From: Bacteroidales bacterium
GTDB lineage: Bacteria; Bacteroidota; Bacteroidia; Bacteroidales; UBA10428
NCBI GenBank assembly: GCA_035299085.1
Contig: DATGXG010000045.1
Span: 62,001-126,000, forward strand
Length of the DNA: 64,000 nt
Reading direction: 5' to 3'
Both the position numbers and the translations under genes were made by a program. The notes below the pieces were generated by a model. That model had not been told where the DNA came from, made no database searches, and saw only the letters and a list, made by a program, of their open reading frames with translations. Below are positions 36,281 to 46,138 of this stretch, in pieces. How positions within the stretch are numbered: position 1 is the first letter of the stretch; each line of letters starts with the position of its first letter.

Positions 36281-37792
36281 ATGAAAAAAGTACTTCTACT
36301 CATTGGTTTTATTGTTTCCGCCTTTTTACTTGCTGCTCAGAATCCGGGAGATCTTAATACGGATTTCGGAAATAACGGTTTGATCATCGAAAACTGGACT
36401 GATACCATATCACGTGCATATGATGTCGGAATACAATCGGACGGACATCTGATAGTGGCCGGTCATTTACAGTTATCAACTGAAAAAGATGTATACATCG
36501 CCTCCCTGGATAATGAAGGGCTACCCTGCAATTTCGGCAATTTTTCGCGCGGATTTACATACAGTCTGTCTACAGATGATGAATTCATAACAGCTGTAAA
36601 GATCTTAGCTGATGATAAAATTCTGGTAGCCGGGCATTGGGTCCAGATGGCTCCGGAGGCCTTTGTAGTAAGGTTTCTGGCCAATGGAGAACCGGATGAA
36701 TCATTTGCAGAAAACGGGGTTTTCGATCTTGGTGAAAATTACATGGAGGTGGAAGAAGTGGATGTTTATGGCACCGGCGAAGACTATAAAATAGTGATAG
36801 CCGGAAAAAGCTACAGCGGTTACCCCATGCTTGTCATGATTAACCAAGATGGTACATTGGTGACACCTTTCGGAGATGAAGGTATTGTTACTTTCGGAGA
36901 AGTAGGCGAATTTACCGATATCGTCATTGATAATGTTAACAATGTTCTGTATGGAACCATGTCATTGGGAGGCGGTATAGCTGTCATTGCAAAATACAAT
37001 CTCGAAAATGGCACCCCGGTATCTGCTTTCGGATCATCAGGGTTTATTTCTTCTGAGGCACTTGGTGTGGAAATGGAACTTAATGCCATTTCACTTGATA
37101 TTGATAACCAGTTATTGGCAGCATTCGGTGAATACATGCATGTTGAAGGCGATCTGGATATGTGTGCGCTTAGAGTGAATGCAGATGACGGCAGTATTGA
37201 CAACACTTTCGGTATCAACGGCTGGTCGTGGTTAAGAAGTGCCGGATCGGATGAATTATTGAAGTCCGTTATCCTTCAATCTGATGGAAAATATTATATA
37301 GGAGGAATCAGTAATTTGAATGGCAATTATGATTTCCTTGTAGGTCGTTTAACAAACACTGGTATCGGCGATAATACATTTGGTGTCGGAGGATTAATGC
37401 TCCTCCCTGTACCGACTGATCAATATATAGGAAACATTGCCTTAAATCCGGATGAAACCGTGCTGTATGCTGCCGGATATTCATCCACCGCTGAAGATGC
37501 TGCCATAACGATTGCCGCATTTCATACAACTGAAGTTACAGGGATAGGAAAAACCGAAAACACGGTCTCACTGTATCCCAATCCGGCCAGAAACTATACC
37601 ATAATTGAAACCGGGTCGGCCGGGACGCATTCAGTCTGTATTACGGATATTTCAGGACGGGTTATTGCCAGGCACATGTTCAACAGTGAAAGATGCACAC
37701 TCGATGTTTCAAACCTTGCACCTGCCCTTTACTTTATCAACGTTTCATCGACCGGCAACCACACTTTGACCGGTAAATTGGTAATAAAATAG
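36281..37792 (+). CDS. secreted delta-60-repeat protein with type IX secretion signal
   Basis: A 503-residue exported protein. A signal peptide (1 to about 19) precedes six or so delta-60 (DUF5122) beta-propeller repeats, each with a core like DESFAENGVFDLG or DNTFGINGWSW followed by ILADDKILVAGHW-type strands. The last 75 residues are a type A T9SS sorting domain: SLYPNPARNYTIIE, ITDISGRVIAR and a final TGKLVIK. The protein is thus probably carried across the outer membrane and anchored or released there. Its function is unknown. It is a close relative of the first third of the next gene, 25 bp downstream. Confidence 0.85.
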   Translation: MKKVLLLIGFIVSAFLLAAQNPGDLNTDFGNNGLIIENWTDTISRAYDVGIQSDGHLIVAGHLQLSTEKDVYIASLDNEGLPCNFGNFSRGFTYSLSTDDEFITAVKILADDKILVAGHWVQMAPEAFVVRFLANGEPDESFAENGVFDLGENYMEVEEVDVYGTGEDYKIVIAGKSYSGYPMLVMINQDGTLVTPFGDEGIVTFGEVGEFTDIVIDNVNNVLYGTMSLGGGIAVIAKYNLENGTPVSAFGSSGFISSEALGVEMELNAISLDIDNQLLAAFGEYMHVEGDLDMCALRVNADDGSIDNTFGINGWSWLRSAGSDELLKSVILQSDGKYYIGGISNLNGNYDFLVGRLTNTGIGDNTFGVGGLMLLPVPTDQYIGNIALNPDETVLYAAGYSSTAEDAAITIAAFHTTEVTGIGKTENTVSLYPNPARNYTIIETGSAGTHSVCITDISGRVIARHMFNSERCTLDVSNLAPALYFINVSSTGNHTLTGKLVIK

Positions 37793-37817
37793 CCGTCATA
37801 AAACATAATTTCTGAAA

Positions 37818-40800
37818 ATGAAAAAACTATTTTTCATTACAGCAGGCTTATTATTAAGCCTGCTTGTATTTAGTCAGGGTCCCGGCGACCTGTATCTTCC
37901 TTTCAGCAATGACGGGTATTATATAGAAAACTGGGTTGATACAATTACAATGGCAAACGGTGTAGCGGTAACACCAGATGGTAACCTGCTCATTCCCGGA
38001 ATAATACGTCCGTCAGAGAACAGCTCTTTTTTAATGATGATGGATAAAAACGGCAATTCATTGCCAGGCAATATGCATCGCGGTTTTAGCATGGATTTCA
38101 CAACAAATCCGGATGAAGCAGCCAAAGCCGTTAAAATTGCACCCGACGGTAAAATACTGGTTGCCGGTTATTACCTGTACCATATGTATCATCCGTGGAT
38201 AGTCCGTTTGCTCCCTGATGGCAGGTTGGATGAATCATTCGGCACAGCCGGTGTTTTTGATGTAAGTTCTGTCAATATGGATGTTCAGGGCATGGCGATT
38301 TACCAGTCCGGAGATTCATACAGCATCATCCTTGGCGGAACCAGCACAACAGGAAATCATCCGTCACTAATAATGATTAATGATGGGGGTTCATTGGTTA
38401 CTGAGTTTGGAACCGATGGGGTCACTTCACTTTCAGCAACAACCGGATCATTTAAAAGCCTTTCGGTTGATAATGAAAATAGTGTTTTGTACGCCAGTGG
38501 TTTTGTGACCGAGGGTGCCGGAACAATTATAGCAAAATATGATCTGCCCGGCGGCTTCCTGAACACTGACTTTGGTACTGATGGTTCTCTCGTATATCCA
38601 CCGCTGGTTTTCCCCGGTGCCCCATTGGCCCAGGTTCTTGATCAATCGGACAATACTCTGACACTCTTCGGCAGTTATAAACATACTGTCGGCGACCATG
38701 ATATGTTTGCTTACCGGTTAAATGCAGCAACAGGTGATGCTGATCCGTCGTTCGGACAATCCGGTTGGGTATTGCTCCGGATACCGGAAGACAATGAAGA
38801 AATTACCGGTGCCCGATTGCAGGATGACGGAAAATATTGTTTTGCAGGTGATTATACTACTATGGACGGAAATACAAACCTGTTTGCCGGACGAATCATG
38901 CATAATGGATCAGCCGACGTAGCATTCGGGACTAACGGACTGCTGGTTATACCGGCTGCAGGCGGACAATTTGTCGCCGGTCTTTCGCTCAGTCCCCGGC
39001 AAAACATAATGTATATTACAGGTACAAACGTGGACGCCGTCAATTCAGCAATTTTCGTTGTTGCTTATTGCACGGGGTATGAAACAGAACCAAAACCGGT
39101 TTCAGTCATCAACACACGGGATGCCGGAATAGGGTCACTAAGGCAGGCTCTCATGGATGCCAACCTTAATCCGGGCCCCGATACTATTATTTTTAACATA
39201 CCACTGTCTGATCCCGGTTATAACAGTGAAAAAGGTATATGGTCAATCAGGCCGCTCTCTGCCCTGCCCTGTTTGGAAGACGACAACACAGTACTTGATG
39301 GTACATTACAGGCACTGAATAATGGAAATCTGAATGCATCGGGTCCTGAAATCGAAATCAACGGTGGCAATCTGATCGAAACGTGTCTCCGGGTAACTGG
39401 AAAAGGAATGATTATTAAAGGCCTTGTCATTAATGGATTTGTTTCATCAGCTGTTGAAATTGAAAATCAAAATACCATTTTAAAGGGAAATTATTTGGGT
39501 ATCAGTTCTGACGGGACTTTATCAATTCCTAATGATATCGGTATCAAAATATCAAATCATGCAAAGCATAATCAGATTGGAGGTGACTTGCCCGAAGATC
39601 TGAATGTAATAAGCGGAAATACTGCTTTCGGAATCATGCTGATAAACGATGCCGACAGCAACATCATCAGAGGAAATTTTATCGGTACTAACTCTAATGG
39701 TTCCGGACCTCTGGCCAATGGCCGAGGCGGAATTGGGATTATTAACGGTTCCTCGTCGAACACAATCGGTGGAATTTTCCCTGCAGAACGAAACATCATT
39801 TCCGGCAACTCAAGTGTCATAACTGAAGACCTGTCGTATGGGAATGGCATCTATATAGAAAGATCCGACAGCAATATCATTACGGGAAATTTCATCGGTA
39901 CAGATAAACTGGGAATATCTGCACTTTCAAATTCCGGTTATGGAATTTATGCCTACAGGAGTAGCCGGAATCATATCGGCGGTACTGAAGCCGGCGAAGG
40001 CAATGTGATTTCGGGAAACGGGCATGGAGGAATTTGCCTGAATTTCACCTATTGTGTGTCAAATATAATTTCAGGCAATTACATCGGAACCGGTCCTTCG
40101 GGTACCGATGCCATACCTAACGCAGGTTATGGAATAAATCTGCATCATGGCTCAATTAGCAACATGATCGGACCTTACAACAGGATCATGAACAATGGTT
40201 TGTCAGGAATCGCCTGCACCGGCGAGAATTCGATGTCTAACACATTTACAATGAATTATATATCAAATAATGAAGGAGACGGGATTTACCTTGATGGCGA
40301 AGCAAATCAGGCAATATTGGCACCGGTAATAACGGATGTAACATCCCATGGGATCAGCGGGACCACGGTCGCCGGACATGTTGTTGAATTATTTTCCGAT
40401 ACTGCTGATGAGGGATCGGTTTATGAAGGATCTGCCACGGCAGATTCGTATGGCCATTTTGAATGGTCAGGACATGTTGCCTGCCCCTTTGTGACAGCAA
40501 CGTCAACGGATGCGGATGGCAATACTTCAGCATTCAGCCCGCCTGCAAGCAATACACCGGTAGAACCACTAAACCTTACAGTAACCAACACTTTTGATTC
40601 AGGTGAAGGTTCGTTAAGACAAGCCATTCAGGAAGCAGAAGAGAACCCGGGTACGGATACGGTGAAATTTAATATTCCCGAAGATGATCCGGGTTATAAT
40701 GTGTCACAGAAAGTATGGATTATTCAACCGCTTACTTCATTTTCCTATTTATCGGCAGGGAACACAATAATAGACGGTACTACACAAACCCTGAATGTGG

Positions 40801-42344
40801 GAAATACAAATCCGACAGGACCGGAAATAATGATAAACGGAACAGATGTTGCAGGTACAGGCTTTGTCCTGTTCAGTGACAGCAATGCAATCAAAGGAGT
40901 TATAATAAACGGATTTGAATATAGCGCTATCCAGGTAATGGGCGACTGGAACCGTATCACCGGTAATTATCTGGGTTGCAGTGCTTCAGGAACGGAACCA
41001 ATACCGAATCAAGACGGGATTTCAGTTGTATATGGATCCAAACATACCCTAATCGGTGGTAACGTACCGGAAGATCGTAATGTAATATCCGGCAACCTCA
41101 GTTCGGGCATCCAGGTAGGCGCTCCGGGAACCGATAGTACCATTATCAAAGGTAATTTCATAGGAACCGATTATACAGGAGAAGATACTCTTTGCAATGG
41201 ATACTGCGGTATTCATCTTGTTAACAGAGCTGCCTATACAATGATAGGTGGCCCGGCTGAAGGAGACCGGAATATAATTACCGGTATAAGAAAAACTACC
41301 AATATTTATACAGGCAATGCTATAACTATTGAGCAATCAGATTTCAACTCAATTCAAGGCAATTACATCGGCACAAATCATGACGGATCAGCAGTTCTAT
41401 ATAATGGCCCCCGTGGTATTCTTATTGCACGGGGTGAAGGGAACCAAATAGGAGGAACAGCTCCGGGTGAGGGAAATGTGATATCAGGCCATACATGTAG
41501 CGGTATTCTCATCCGTTTCAGTGAAAGTCATGATAACCTCATTGAGGGTAATTTTATTGGTACAGGTCCTGAAGGTTCGGATAGTCTTGGTAATGCCCAG
41601 GCAGGAATCGAACTCGACTATGGTGCGAACAATAACCGGGTTGGTCCATCCAATGTAATTATGTACAACGGTTATTACGGAGTGTATTCACTATATGATT
41701 CCACGTTCGGGAATACAATTACCGGTAATCTTATTTCACATCATATTGACGCCGGAATTATGAACGAAGAAGGCGCCAATGACACACTTGAATGTCCGGA
41801 AATAACCGACGTCACAACATCCGGGGTAAGCGGTACATCATGTTCAGGTTGTACGGTTGAAATATTTTCTGATACGGGGGATGAAGGTGAATTTTTTGAA
41901 GGTTTTACACTAGCGGATAATGCAGGTAACTTTTCATGGCCCGGACTGGTAACCGGTCCGTATGTAACGGCAACAGCCACCGACCTGGAAGGTAACACTT
42001 CTGAATTCAGCGTACCTTTTGAAGTTTCATCAGCAGTTGATGTGAAAGATCTCCAGTCAGAATCATCACCTGTGTTGAGACAGAACATTCCAAATCCGTT
42101 CTCAGATCATACATATATTGGATTCACACTGGCCGAAAAAAGCCTGATGTCTTTGACTGTTTATGACCTGATGGGCAGAAAAATTGCAGTTCTGGCAGAT
42201 GGCCTCAGACAGGCGGGAAACTATGAGGAATTGTGGGATGGATCCGATACAGGCGGCAACCGGGTAACCGGCGGTATTTATTACTGCGTACTGAAAACCG
42301 GGAATAAGGTTTATGTAAGGAAAATGGTATTTACAGAGGAATAG
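37818..42344 (+). CDS. giant secreted protein: delta-60 propeller plus two beta-helix modules
   Basis: A 1508-residue exported protein. The signal peptide is followed by a delta-60 propeller (about 20-425) paralogous to the whole body of the preceding gene. Two similar modules follow (about 430-900 and 920-1410), each starting with a copy of NTxDxGxGSLRQA and containing right-handed parallel beta-helix repeats of the form NVISGN / IxGNFIGT, and each ending in a short Ig-like segment (GHVVELFSDTADEG; CTVEIFSDTGDEG). The last 85 residues are a FlgD-like T9SS sorting domain (NIPNPFSDHTYIGF to the C-terminus). It probably binds a polysaccharide or acts as an adhesin; no lyase residues can be assigned. 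It looks co-transcribed with the preceding gene. Confidence 0.85.
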   Translation: MKKLFFITAGLLLSLLVFSQGPGDLYLPFSNDGYYIENWVDTITMANGVAVTPDGNLLIPGIIRPSENSSFLMMMDKNGNSLPGNMHRGFSMDFTTNPDEAAKAVKIAPDGKILVAGYYLYHMYHPWIVRLLPDGRLDESFGTAGVFDVSSVNMDVQGMAIYQSGDSYSIILGGTSTTGNHPSLIMINDGGSLVTEFGTDGVTSLSATTGSFKSLSVDNENSVLYASGFVTEGAGTIIAKYDLPGGFLNTDFGTDGSLVYPPLVFPGAPLAQVLDQSDNTLTLFGSYKHTVGDHDMFAYRLNAATGDADPSFGQSGWVLLRIPEDNEEITGARLQDDGKYCFAGDYTTMDGNTNLFAGRIMHNGSADVAFGTNGLLVIPAAGGQFVAGLSLSPRQNIMYITGTNVDAVNSAIFVVAYCTGYETEPKPVSVINTRDAGIGSLRQALMDANLNPGPDTIIFNIPLSDPGYNSEKGIWSIRPLSALPCLEDDNTVLDGTLQALNNGNLNASGPEIEINGGNLIETCLRVTGKGMIIKGLVINGFVSSAVEIENQNTILKGNYLGISSDGTLSIPNDIGIKISNHAKHNQIGGDLPEDLNVISGNTAFGIMLINDADSNIIRGNFIGTNSNGSGPLANGRGGIGIINGSSSNTIGGIFPAERNIISGNSSVITEDLSYGNGIYIERSDSNIITGNFIGTDKLGISALSNSGYGIYAYRSSRNHIGGTEAGEGNVISGNGHGGICLNFTYCVSNIISGNYIGTGPSGTDAIPNAGYGINLHHGSISNMIGPYNRIMNNGLSGIACTGENSMSNTFTMNYISNNEGDGIYLDGEANQAILAPVITDVTSHGISGTTVAGHVVELFSDTADEGSVYEGSATADSYGHFEWSGHVACPFVTATSTDADGNTSAFSPPASNTPVEPLNLTVTNTFDSGEGSLRQAIQEAEENPGTDTVKFNIPEDDPGYNVSQKVWIIQPLTSFSYLSAGNTIIDGTTQTLNVGNTNPTGPEIMINGTDVAGTGFVLFSDSNAIKGVIINGFEYSAIQVMGDWNRITGNYLGCSASGTEPIPNQDGISVVYGSKHTLIGGNVPEDRNVISGNLSSGIQVGAPGTDSTIIKGNFIGTDYTGEDTLCNGYCGIHLVNRAAYTMIGGPAEGDRNIITGIRKTTNIYTGNAITIEQSDFNSIQGNYIGTNHDGSAVLYNGPRGILIARGEGNQIGGTAPGEGNVISGHTCSGILIRFSESHDNLIEGNFIGTGPEGSDSLGNAQAGIELDYGANNNRVGPSNVIMYNGYYGVYSLYDSTFGNTITGNLISHHIDAGIMNEEGANDTLECPEITDVTTSGVSGTSCSGCTVEIFSDTGDEGEFFEGFTLADNAGNFSWPGLVTGPYVTATATDLEGNTSEFSVPFEVSSAVDVKDLQSESSPVLRQNIPNPFSDHTYIGFTLAEKSLMSLTVYDLMGRKIAVLADGLRQAGNYEELWDGSDTGGNRVTGGIYYCVLKTGNKVYVRKMVFTEE

Positions 42345-42362
42345 GTCCTTGCGGTAAGCATT

Positions 42363-42407
42363 ATTCAGACTCTGACAGGTCCTTGCGGACTCTGTCAGAG
42401 TCTGAAT
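42363..42407. terminator. bidirectional terminator, repeat-like palindrome
   Basis: A perfect 16-bp stem ATTCAGACTCTGACAG (42363-42378) with its complement (42392-42407) encloses a 13-nt loop, followed by a T-rich stretch. It sits between convergent genes. The stem words recur near 51143, so it belongs to a repeat family. Confidence 0.8.
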
Positions 42408-42413
42408 ATTTTC

Positions 42414-43436
42414 TTATGCATATACCGGTTGCCTTAGGGCCGAAAAGCTTATCATTTTCTGGTTTTTTTCGTCCCACAAATGCAGTTTTAGAAAACGGAA
42501 TGTGGAAAAGAAGTAGATGGGCTTTACAGCACTGAATATTTCATTTTCATTATGGCAGCGTTCCAGGTTGTAATTGGGAATCCTGGGACTGAGATGATGG
42601 ACATGATGATAACCGATGTTGCCGGAGAACCATTGGAATACCGCCGGTAATTTTAAAAAAGAACTGCCTTCAAGTGCTGCGGATTTATAATCCCATTCGT
42701 CATTGCGCTCCCAGTTTATATCTTCAAAATTATGCTGTATCAGAAACAGCCATATGCCTATGGAATGCGACAGGAACAATACCGGCAGCTGAATAAGCAA
42801 AAAACCTTTAAGTCCCATTAATAGAATCATTGAAAGGGACATAACCAGGACAACAAGGTTGGTAAGATAAACATTTTGCTTGTTTTCTTTCGTCATTTGC
42901 TTATTCGTAAAACGATTCTGGATTAACAGAAGGTACAAAGGACCAATCGTGAACATGACAAAAGGATTGCGGAAAGACCGGTAAATAAACCGGCTACGGC
43001 CGGATGCGCTTTCGTATTCTTCACGGGTCAACGTCCAGATGTCACCTATTCCCCGCTTATCGAGATTTACAGCAGTGGCATGATGAATCTTATGATGATG
43101 ATGCCAGCTTTTATAAGGTGTAAAAGACAGAAATCCGCAGATTGACCCAAGAATAGTATTGGCCCTCTGTTTACGGAAAAAGGATCCATGTCCGCAATCA
43201 TGAAAAATTATAAATATCCTGATCAGGAATCCGCTGGCCGGAATGGCAAGTGCCAGTGTTATCCAGTATGACAGGTTCAGACTGAGATACATAAGGAATA
43301 TCAAAACGGCATAGGGCAAAAAAGTGTTTACTATTTGCCATATACTTCTTCTTAAAACCGGATTACTATATTTCCGGATTATTTTTTCCCACGATCGGTC
43401 GGCGGGTATATTCTGTTTTACATTCATTGCGCTCAT
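42414..43436 (-). CDS. membrane fatty acid desaturase
   Basis: A 340-residue di-iron integral membrane enzyme with four or more membrane segments. The three histidine boxes are complete: HDCGH (79-83), HHHHKIHH (112-119) and HHVHH (277-281). It matches the acyl-lipid desaturase family (DesA/delta-12-like), which inserts double bonds in fatty acyl chains using oxygen. An oxygen-dependent enzyme fits an organism that meets at least some oxygen. It follows the radical SAM gene on the same strand with a 40-bp gap and may be co-transcribed with it. Position of the double bond is unknown. Confidence 0.9.
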   Translation of the reverse strand: MSAMNVKQNIPADRSWEKIIRKYSNPVLRRSIWQIVNTFLPYAVLIFLMYLSLNLSYWITLALAIPASGFLIRIFIIFHDCGHGSFFRKQRANTILGSICGFLSFTPYKSWHHHHKIHHATAVNLDKRGIGDIWTLTREEYESASGRSRFIYRSFRNPFVMFTIGPLYLLLIQNRFTNKQMTKENKQNVYLTNLVVLVMSLSMILLMGLKGFLLIQLPVLFLSHSIGIWLFLIQHNFEDINWERNDEWDYKSAALEGSSFLKLPAVFQWFSGNIGYHHVHHLSPRIPNYNLERCHNENEIFSAVKPIYFFSTFRFLKLHLWDEKNQKMISFSALRQPVYA

Positions 43437-43476
43437 AACGTTTAGTAAATTAAGATTGACTTGTTTAAAATGAGTA

Positions 43477-44964
43477 TTATCCTGCTTTTTTCAAACCATA
43501 AACGGTTCTGTAATGATACCCGTACACAACATAGGTCATGGAATCCATAAAAAGCGAGGGACGTTTAAAAAGTGTCCAGAACAGCATGCGCCAGTATTCT
43601 CCGCGGCCTTTGTTGATCATGCCTATTATAACCATAGTTTTAAGTAAAGCCAGTAACCCGGCAAATTCAATTTTCTTTGAAAATTTCTGCCTTGGTTTGT
43701 AATTCTGCAGGAACATCCTTAATCTTTTGTAATAAGGTTTTGCTGTATAAATATTACGAATAATCGATCGGTAGCCGTCCATGAGTACCTGGTTATCCAT
43801 AGACGGAACAAAATTCATGGAATAATCGGTATTGCTTCCGGTTGCCATAGTTGTCAGCCGGTTTTCCGACTCAAGCCGTCTGTATAACTTAGTATTTTTG
43901 GGGGCATTCAACAGGCCTACCATGGCTGAAACGATACCGCTCTTCTGAATAAAATCGGTCTGGCGCTGGAATACATCCGGTGTATCGGTGTCAAAACCCA
44001 CAATGAAACCGGCTGAAACATCCAGACCGGCTTTTTGTATAAGGAGGATGCTGTCAATCAGGTCACGGTTTTTGTTCTGAAGTTTATTGCAGTCCTGCAG
44101 GGATATTTCATCAGGCGTTTCGATTCCGATGAACGCCGAGCAAAAGCCAGCGTCCACCATTGCTTTCAGCAACTCCCGGTCATCTGCCAGGTTTATTGAA
44201 ACCTGGCTGGTGAATTTAAACGGATATTCATGGGCGATCATCCAGCTTTTAAGTGCCGGCAGCAGGTTTTCCTTGATTTCTTTTTTATTTCCGATGAAAT
44301 TGTCATCAACAACTGAAACCGTTCCGTGCCATTTCAGGGCATATAATACTTCCAGTTCTCTTAAAACCTGCGCAGTTGATTTCATTCGTACTTTATGCCC
44401 CAGCAATGATGTGATCTCACAGAAATCGCATCCGAAAGGGCATCCCCTGCCGATTTGAATACTCATTGAAGCGTAGTGCTTCAGGTATAAGAGATGGTAA
44501 TCGGGAACCGGGCTGGTCTTAATGTCTGCGTAATCTTCGGTACTGTACAGGTGCTTTGCATTTCCTGCTTCCAGATCGGTTAAAAACGGCTGGAGCGTAA
44601 TCTCCGCCTCGTTCAGCACAAAATGATCAATTTGCGGGTAGTTATCCGATTCCTGTGTAAACAAAGGTCCGCCGGCCACTATCTTCTTTTCAAACCGGGT
44701 GCAACGGTCGATTACAATGTCTACCGATTCTTTCTGGATATACATGGCGCTTAGAAAAACAACATCCGCCCATTGGATATCCTTATCAAAAAGATCGCCG
44801 GTATTCATATCAACCAGTTTCCTGTTCCATGTTTGCGGCAGCATAGCTGACACCGTAATAAGGCCGAGCGGGGGTACAGCAGCTTTCTTTGAAATAAACC
44901 GTAAAGCGTGTTTGAAACTCCAGTATGTATCAGGATATTTCGGGTAAATCAGTAGAACATTCAT
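43477..44964 (-). CDS. B12-binding-type radical SAM enzyme (DUF4070)
   Basis: A 495-residue enzyme. Residues 1 to about 135 form a B12-binding-like Rossmann domain (PPLGLITVSAMLP), although I do not see the classical DxHxxG motif. The radical SAM cluster is GRGCPFGCDFC (Cys175, Cys179, Cys182). The C-terminal region resembles DUF4070 (DYSMNFVPSMDNQVLMDGYRSIIRNIY spread over about 375-410). Relatives include hopanoid methylase HpnR and other cobalamin-dependent methylases acting on inert carbon. Pairing with a desaturase suggests a lipid substrate; that is inference. Confidence 0.85.
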   Translation of the reverse strand: MNVLLIYPKYPDTYWSFKHALRFISKKAAVPPLGLITVSAMLPQTWNRKLVDMNTGDLFDKDIQWADVVFLSAMYIQKESVDIVIDRCTRFEKKIVAGGPLFTQESDNYPQIDHFVLNEAEITLQPFLTDLEAGNAKHLYSTEDYADIKTSPVPDYHLLYLKHYASMSIQIGRGCPFGCDFCEITSLLGHKVRMKSTAQVLRELEVLYALKWHGTVSVVDDNFIGNKKEIKENLLPALKSWMIAHEYPFKFTSQVSINLADDRELLKAMVDAGFCSAFIGIETPDEISLQDCNKLQNKNRDLIDSILLIQKAGLDVSAGFIVGFDTDTPDVFQRQTDFIQKSGIVSAMVGLLNAPKNTKLYRRLESENRLTTMATGSNTDYSMNFVPSMDNQVLMDGYRSIIRNIYTAKPYYKRLRMFLQNYKPRQKFSKKIEFAGLLALLKTMVIIGMINKGRGEYWRMLFWTLFKRPSLFMDSMTYVVYGYHYRTVYGLKKAG

Positions 44965-45111
44965 GTAATAGAAAATTTAAATGTGCCGGCGAATTTAATA
45001 TGGTAATTAATCAATGCCAAGCACAGAGGGACAAACGGTTTAAAGGCCGTGGCAGAACAACCCGATTTGTGGCAGGTGAAATAACGGAAGGGTGGATGCC
45101 ATTCGCCCCAA

Positions 45112-45951
45112 TTACACGACTTCCTTTACTTTCAGAAGATACTGGCGGGAAACAGGAAGTTTCTCATCGATGCCCTTAATAGAGATCCAGTATGAACTAT
45201 ACGATTTAACAAGCTTTTCCACGAAATGGGAATTGATTATGCAAATCCGGTGACACCGGATGAAATTCGTATAATCTTTTATTTGTTTTTCAATTCCTTT
45301 AAGCGTAGTCCGAACGAGTTTCTTTCTGAAAACATCACCTTCGCGAAAAACGATTTCAACATAATTATCGGCAGAACGAATATAGGCGACTTCGGCGATT
45401 TGCAGTTTCAGACTGTCGGTTCCGTTATCCGTGGAAAAAGTAATTGACTTGTTCAGGTATTCTTCTTCGTATTTTTCAACCTGCTTCTGTATATTTTTTC
45501 GCTCCCTGATCAGGGCGTCGTTGTGCATCTTTAAACCGGTGATTATATCATATATCCTGAAAGTGACAGGTGGCACAAGGCATATAATAACTACCTTAAG
45601 CATGATAAAAAAAGTAATCGGGATGTCCCCGACATACCTCAGGTAAAAGGCAAATGAGACGGAACTCAACACCAGCAAGCTTAACCCGCTTAAAAAGACC
45701 GGAATTCCCGGATTGTTTTCCTGGGGCCTGGAATCGGTTATGAAAAAAGAAAAGAATATTTTAACGATGATCATTAACAGGAAGGTTATTCCTGATAAGC
45801 CGGCTATAAAAATCAGGCGGTTATTGAAATCAAGGCCTTCAACTGAGAAGGGCTGAAAGAAAAGGACAAAAAGAAAAATACCCAGGCTTATGCTGAGAAA
45901 AAGGGAGAAGTATTTACGGATCAGGAGAGTTATCTGGTTTACTTTATTCAT
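45112..45951 (-). CDS. membrane-anchored LytTR transcription regulator
   Basis: A 279-residue protein from the ATG at 45951 (the open frame extends to a TTG at 46029). The first 145 residues or so hold four membrane segments, a short coiled-coil linker (ENIQKQVEKYEEEYL) follows, and the C-terminal 100 residues are a LytTR DNA-binding domain (IAEVAYIRSADNYVEIV, FIRCHRICIINSHFVEKL). There is no receiver domain, so DNA binding must be controlled through the membrane part. Such one-component LytTR regulators are frequent in Bacteroidota. Targets may include the neighbouring radical SAM and desaturase genes, but there is no direct evidence. Confidence 0.85.
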   Translation of the reverse strand: MNKVNQITLLIRKYFSLFLSISLGIFLFVLFFQPFSVEGLDFNNRLIFIAGLSGITFLLMIIVKIFFSFFITDSRPQENNPGIPVFLSGLSLLVLSSVSFAFYLRYVGDIPITFFIMLKVVIICLVPPVTFRIYDIITGLKMHNDALIRERKNIQKQVEKYEEEYLNKSITFSTDNGTDSLKLQIAEVAYIRSADNYVEIVFREGDVFRKKLVRTTLKGIEKQIKDYTNFIRCHRICIINSHFVEKLVKSYSSYWISIKGIDEKLPVSRQYLLKVKEVV

Positions 45952-46046
45952 ATAGAAAATGAGAATTAGATTTATGGAATGAAGAAATAAACCCGAGAAC
46001 TTTACTTGTTGTTTAAATTGAAAGAACAAATATCAATTTAAATAAC

Positions 46047-46054
46047 TACTTTTG
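46047..46054 (+). promoter_or_regulatory. -7 box before the helicase
   Basis: TACTTTTG matches TAnnTTTG exactly, 84 bp before the ATG at 46139. The leader of about 78 nt is long for this window; cold-regulated helicase genes often have long leaders. Confidence 0.5.
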
Positions 46055-46138
46055 CACAAAGTTTTTAGAAAAACGCATTAAGCCTCATGAATTAATTTGG
46101 TTAATGTCAATTTCTGCTTTACAAACCAAATTAAATTT

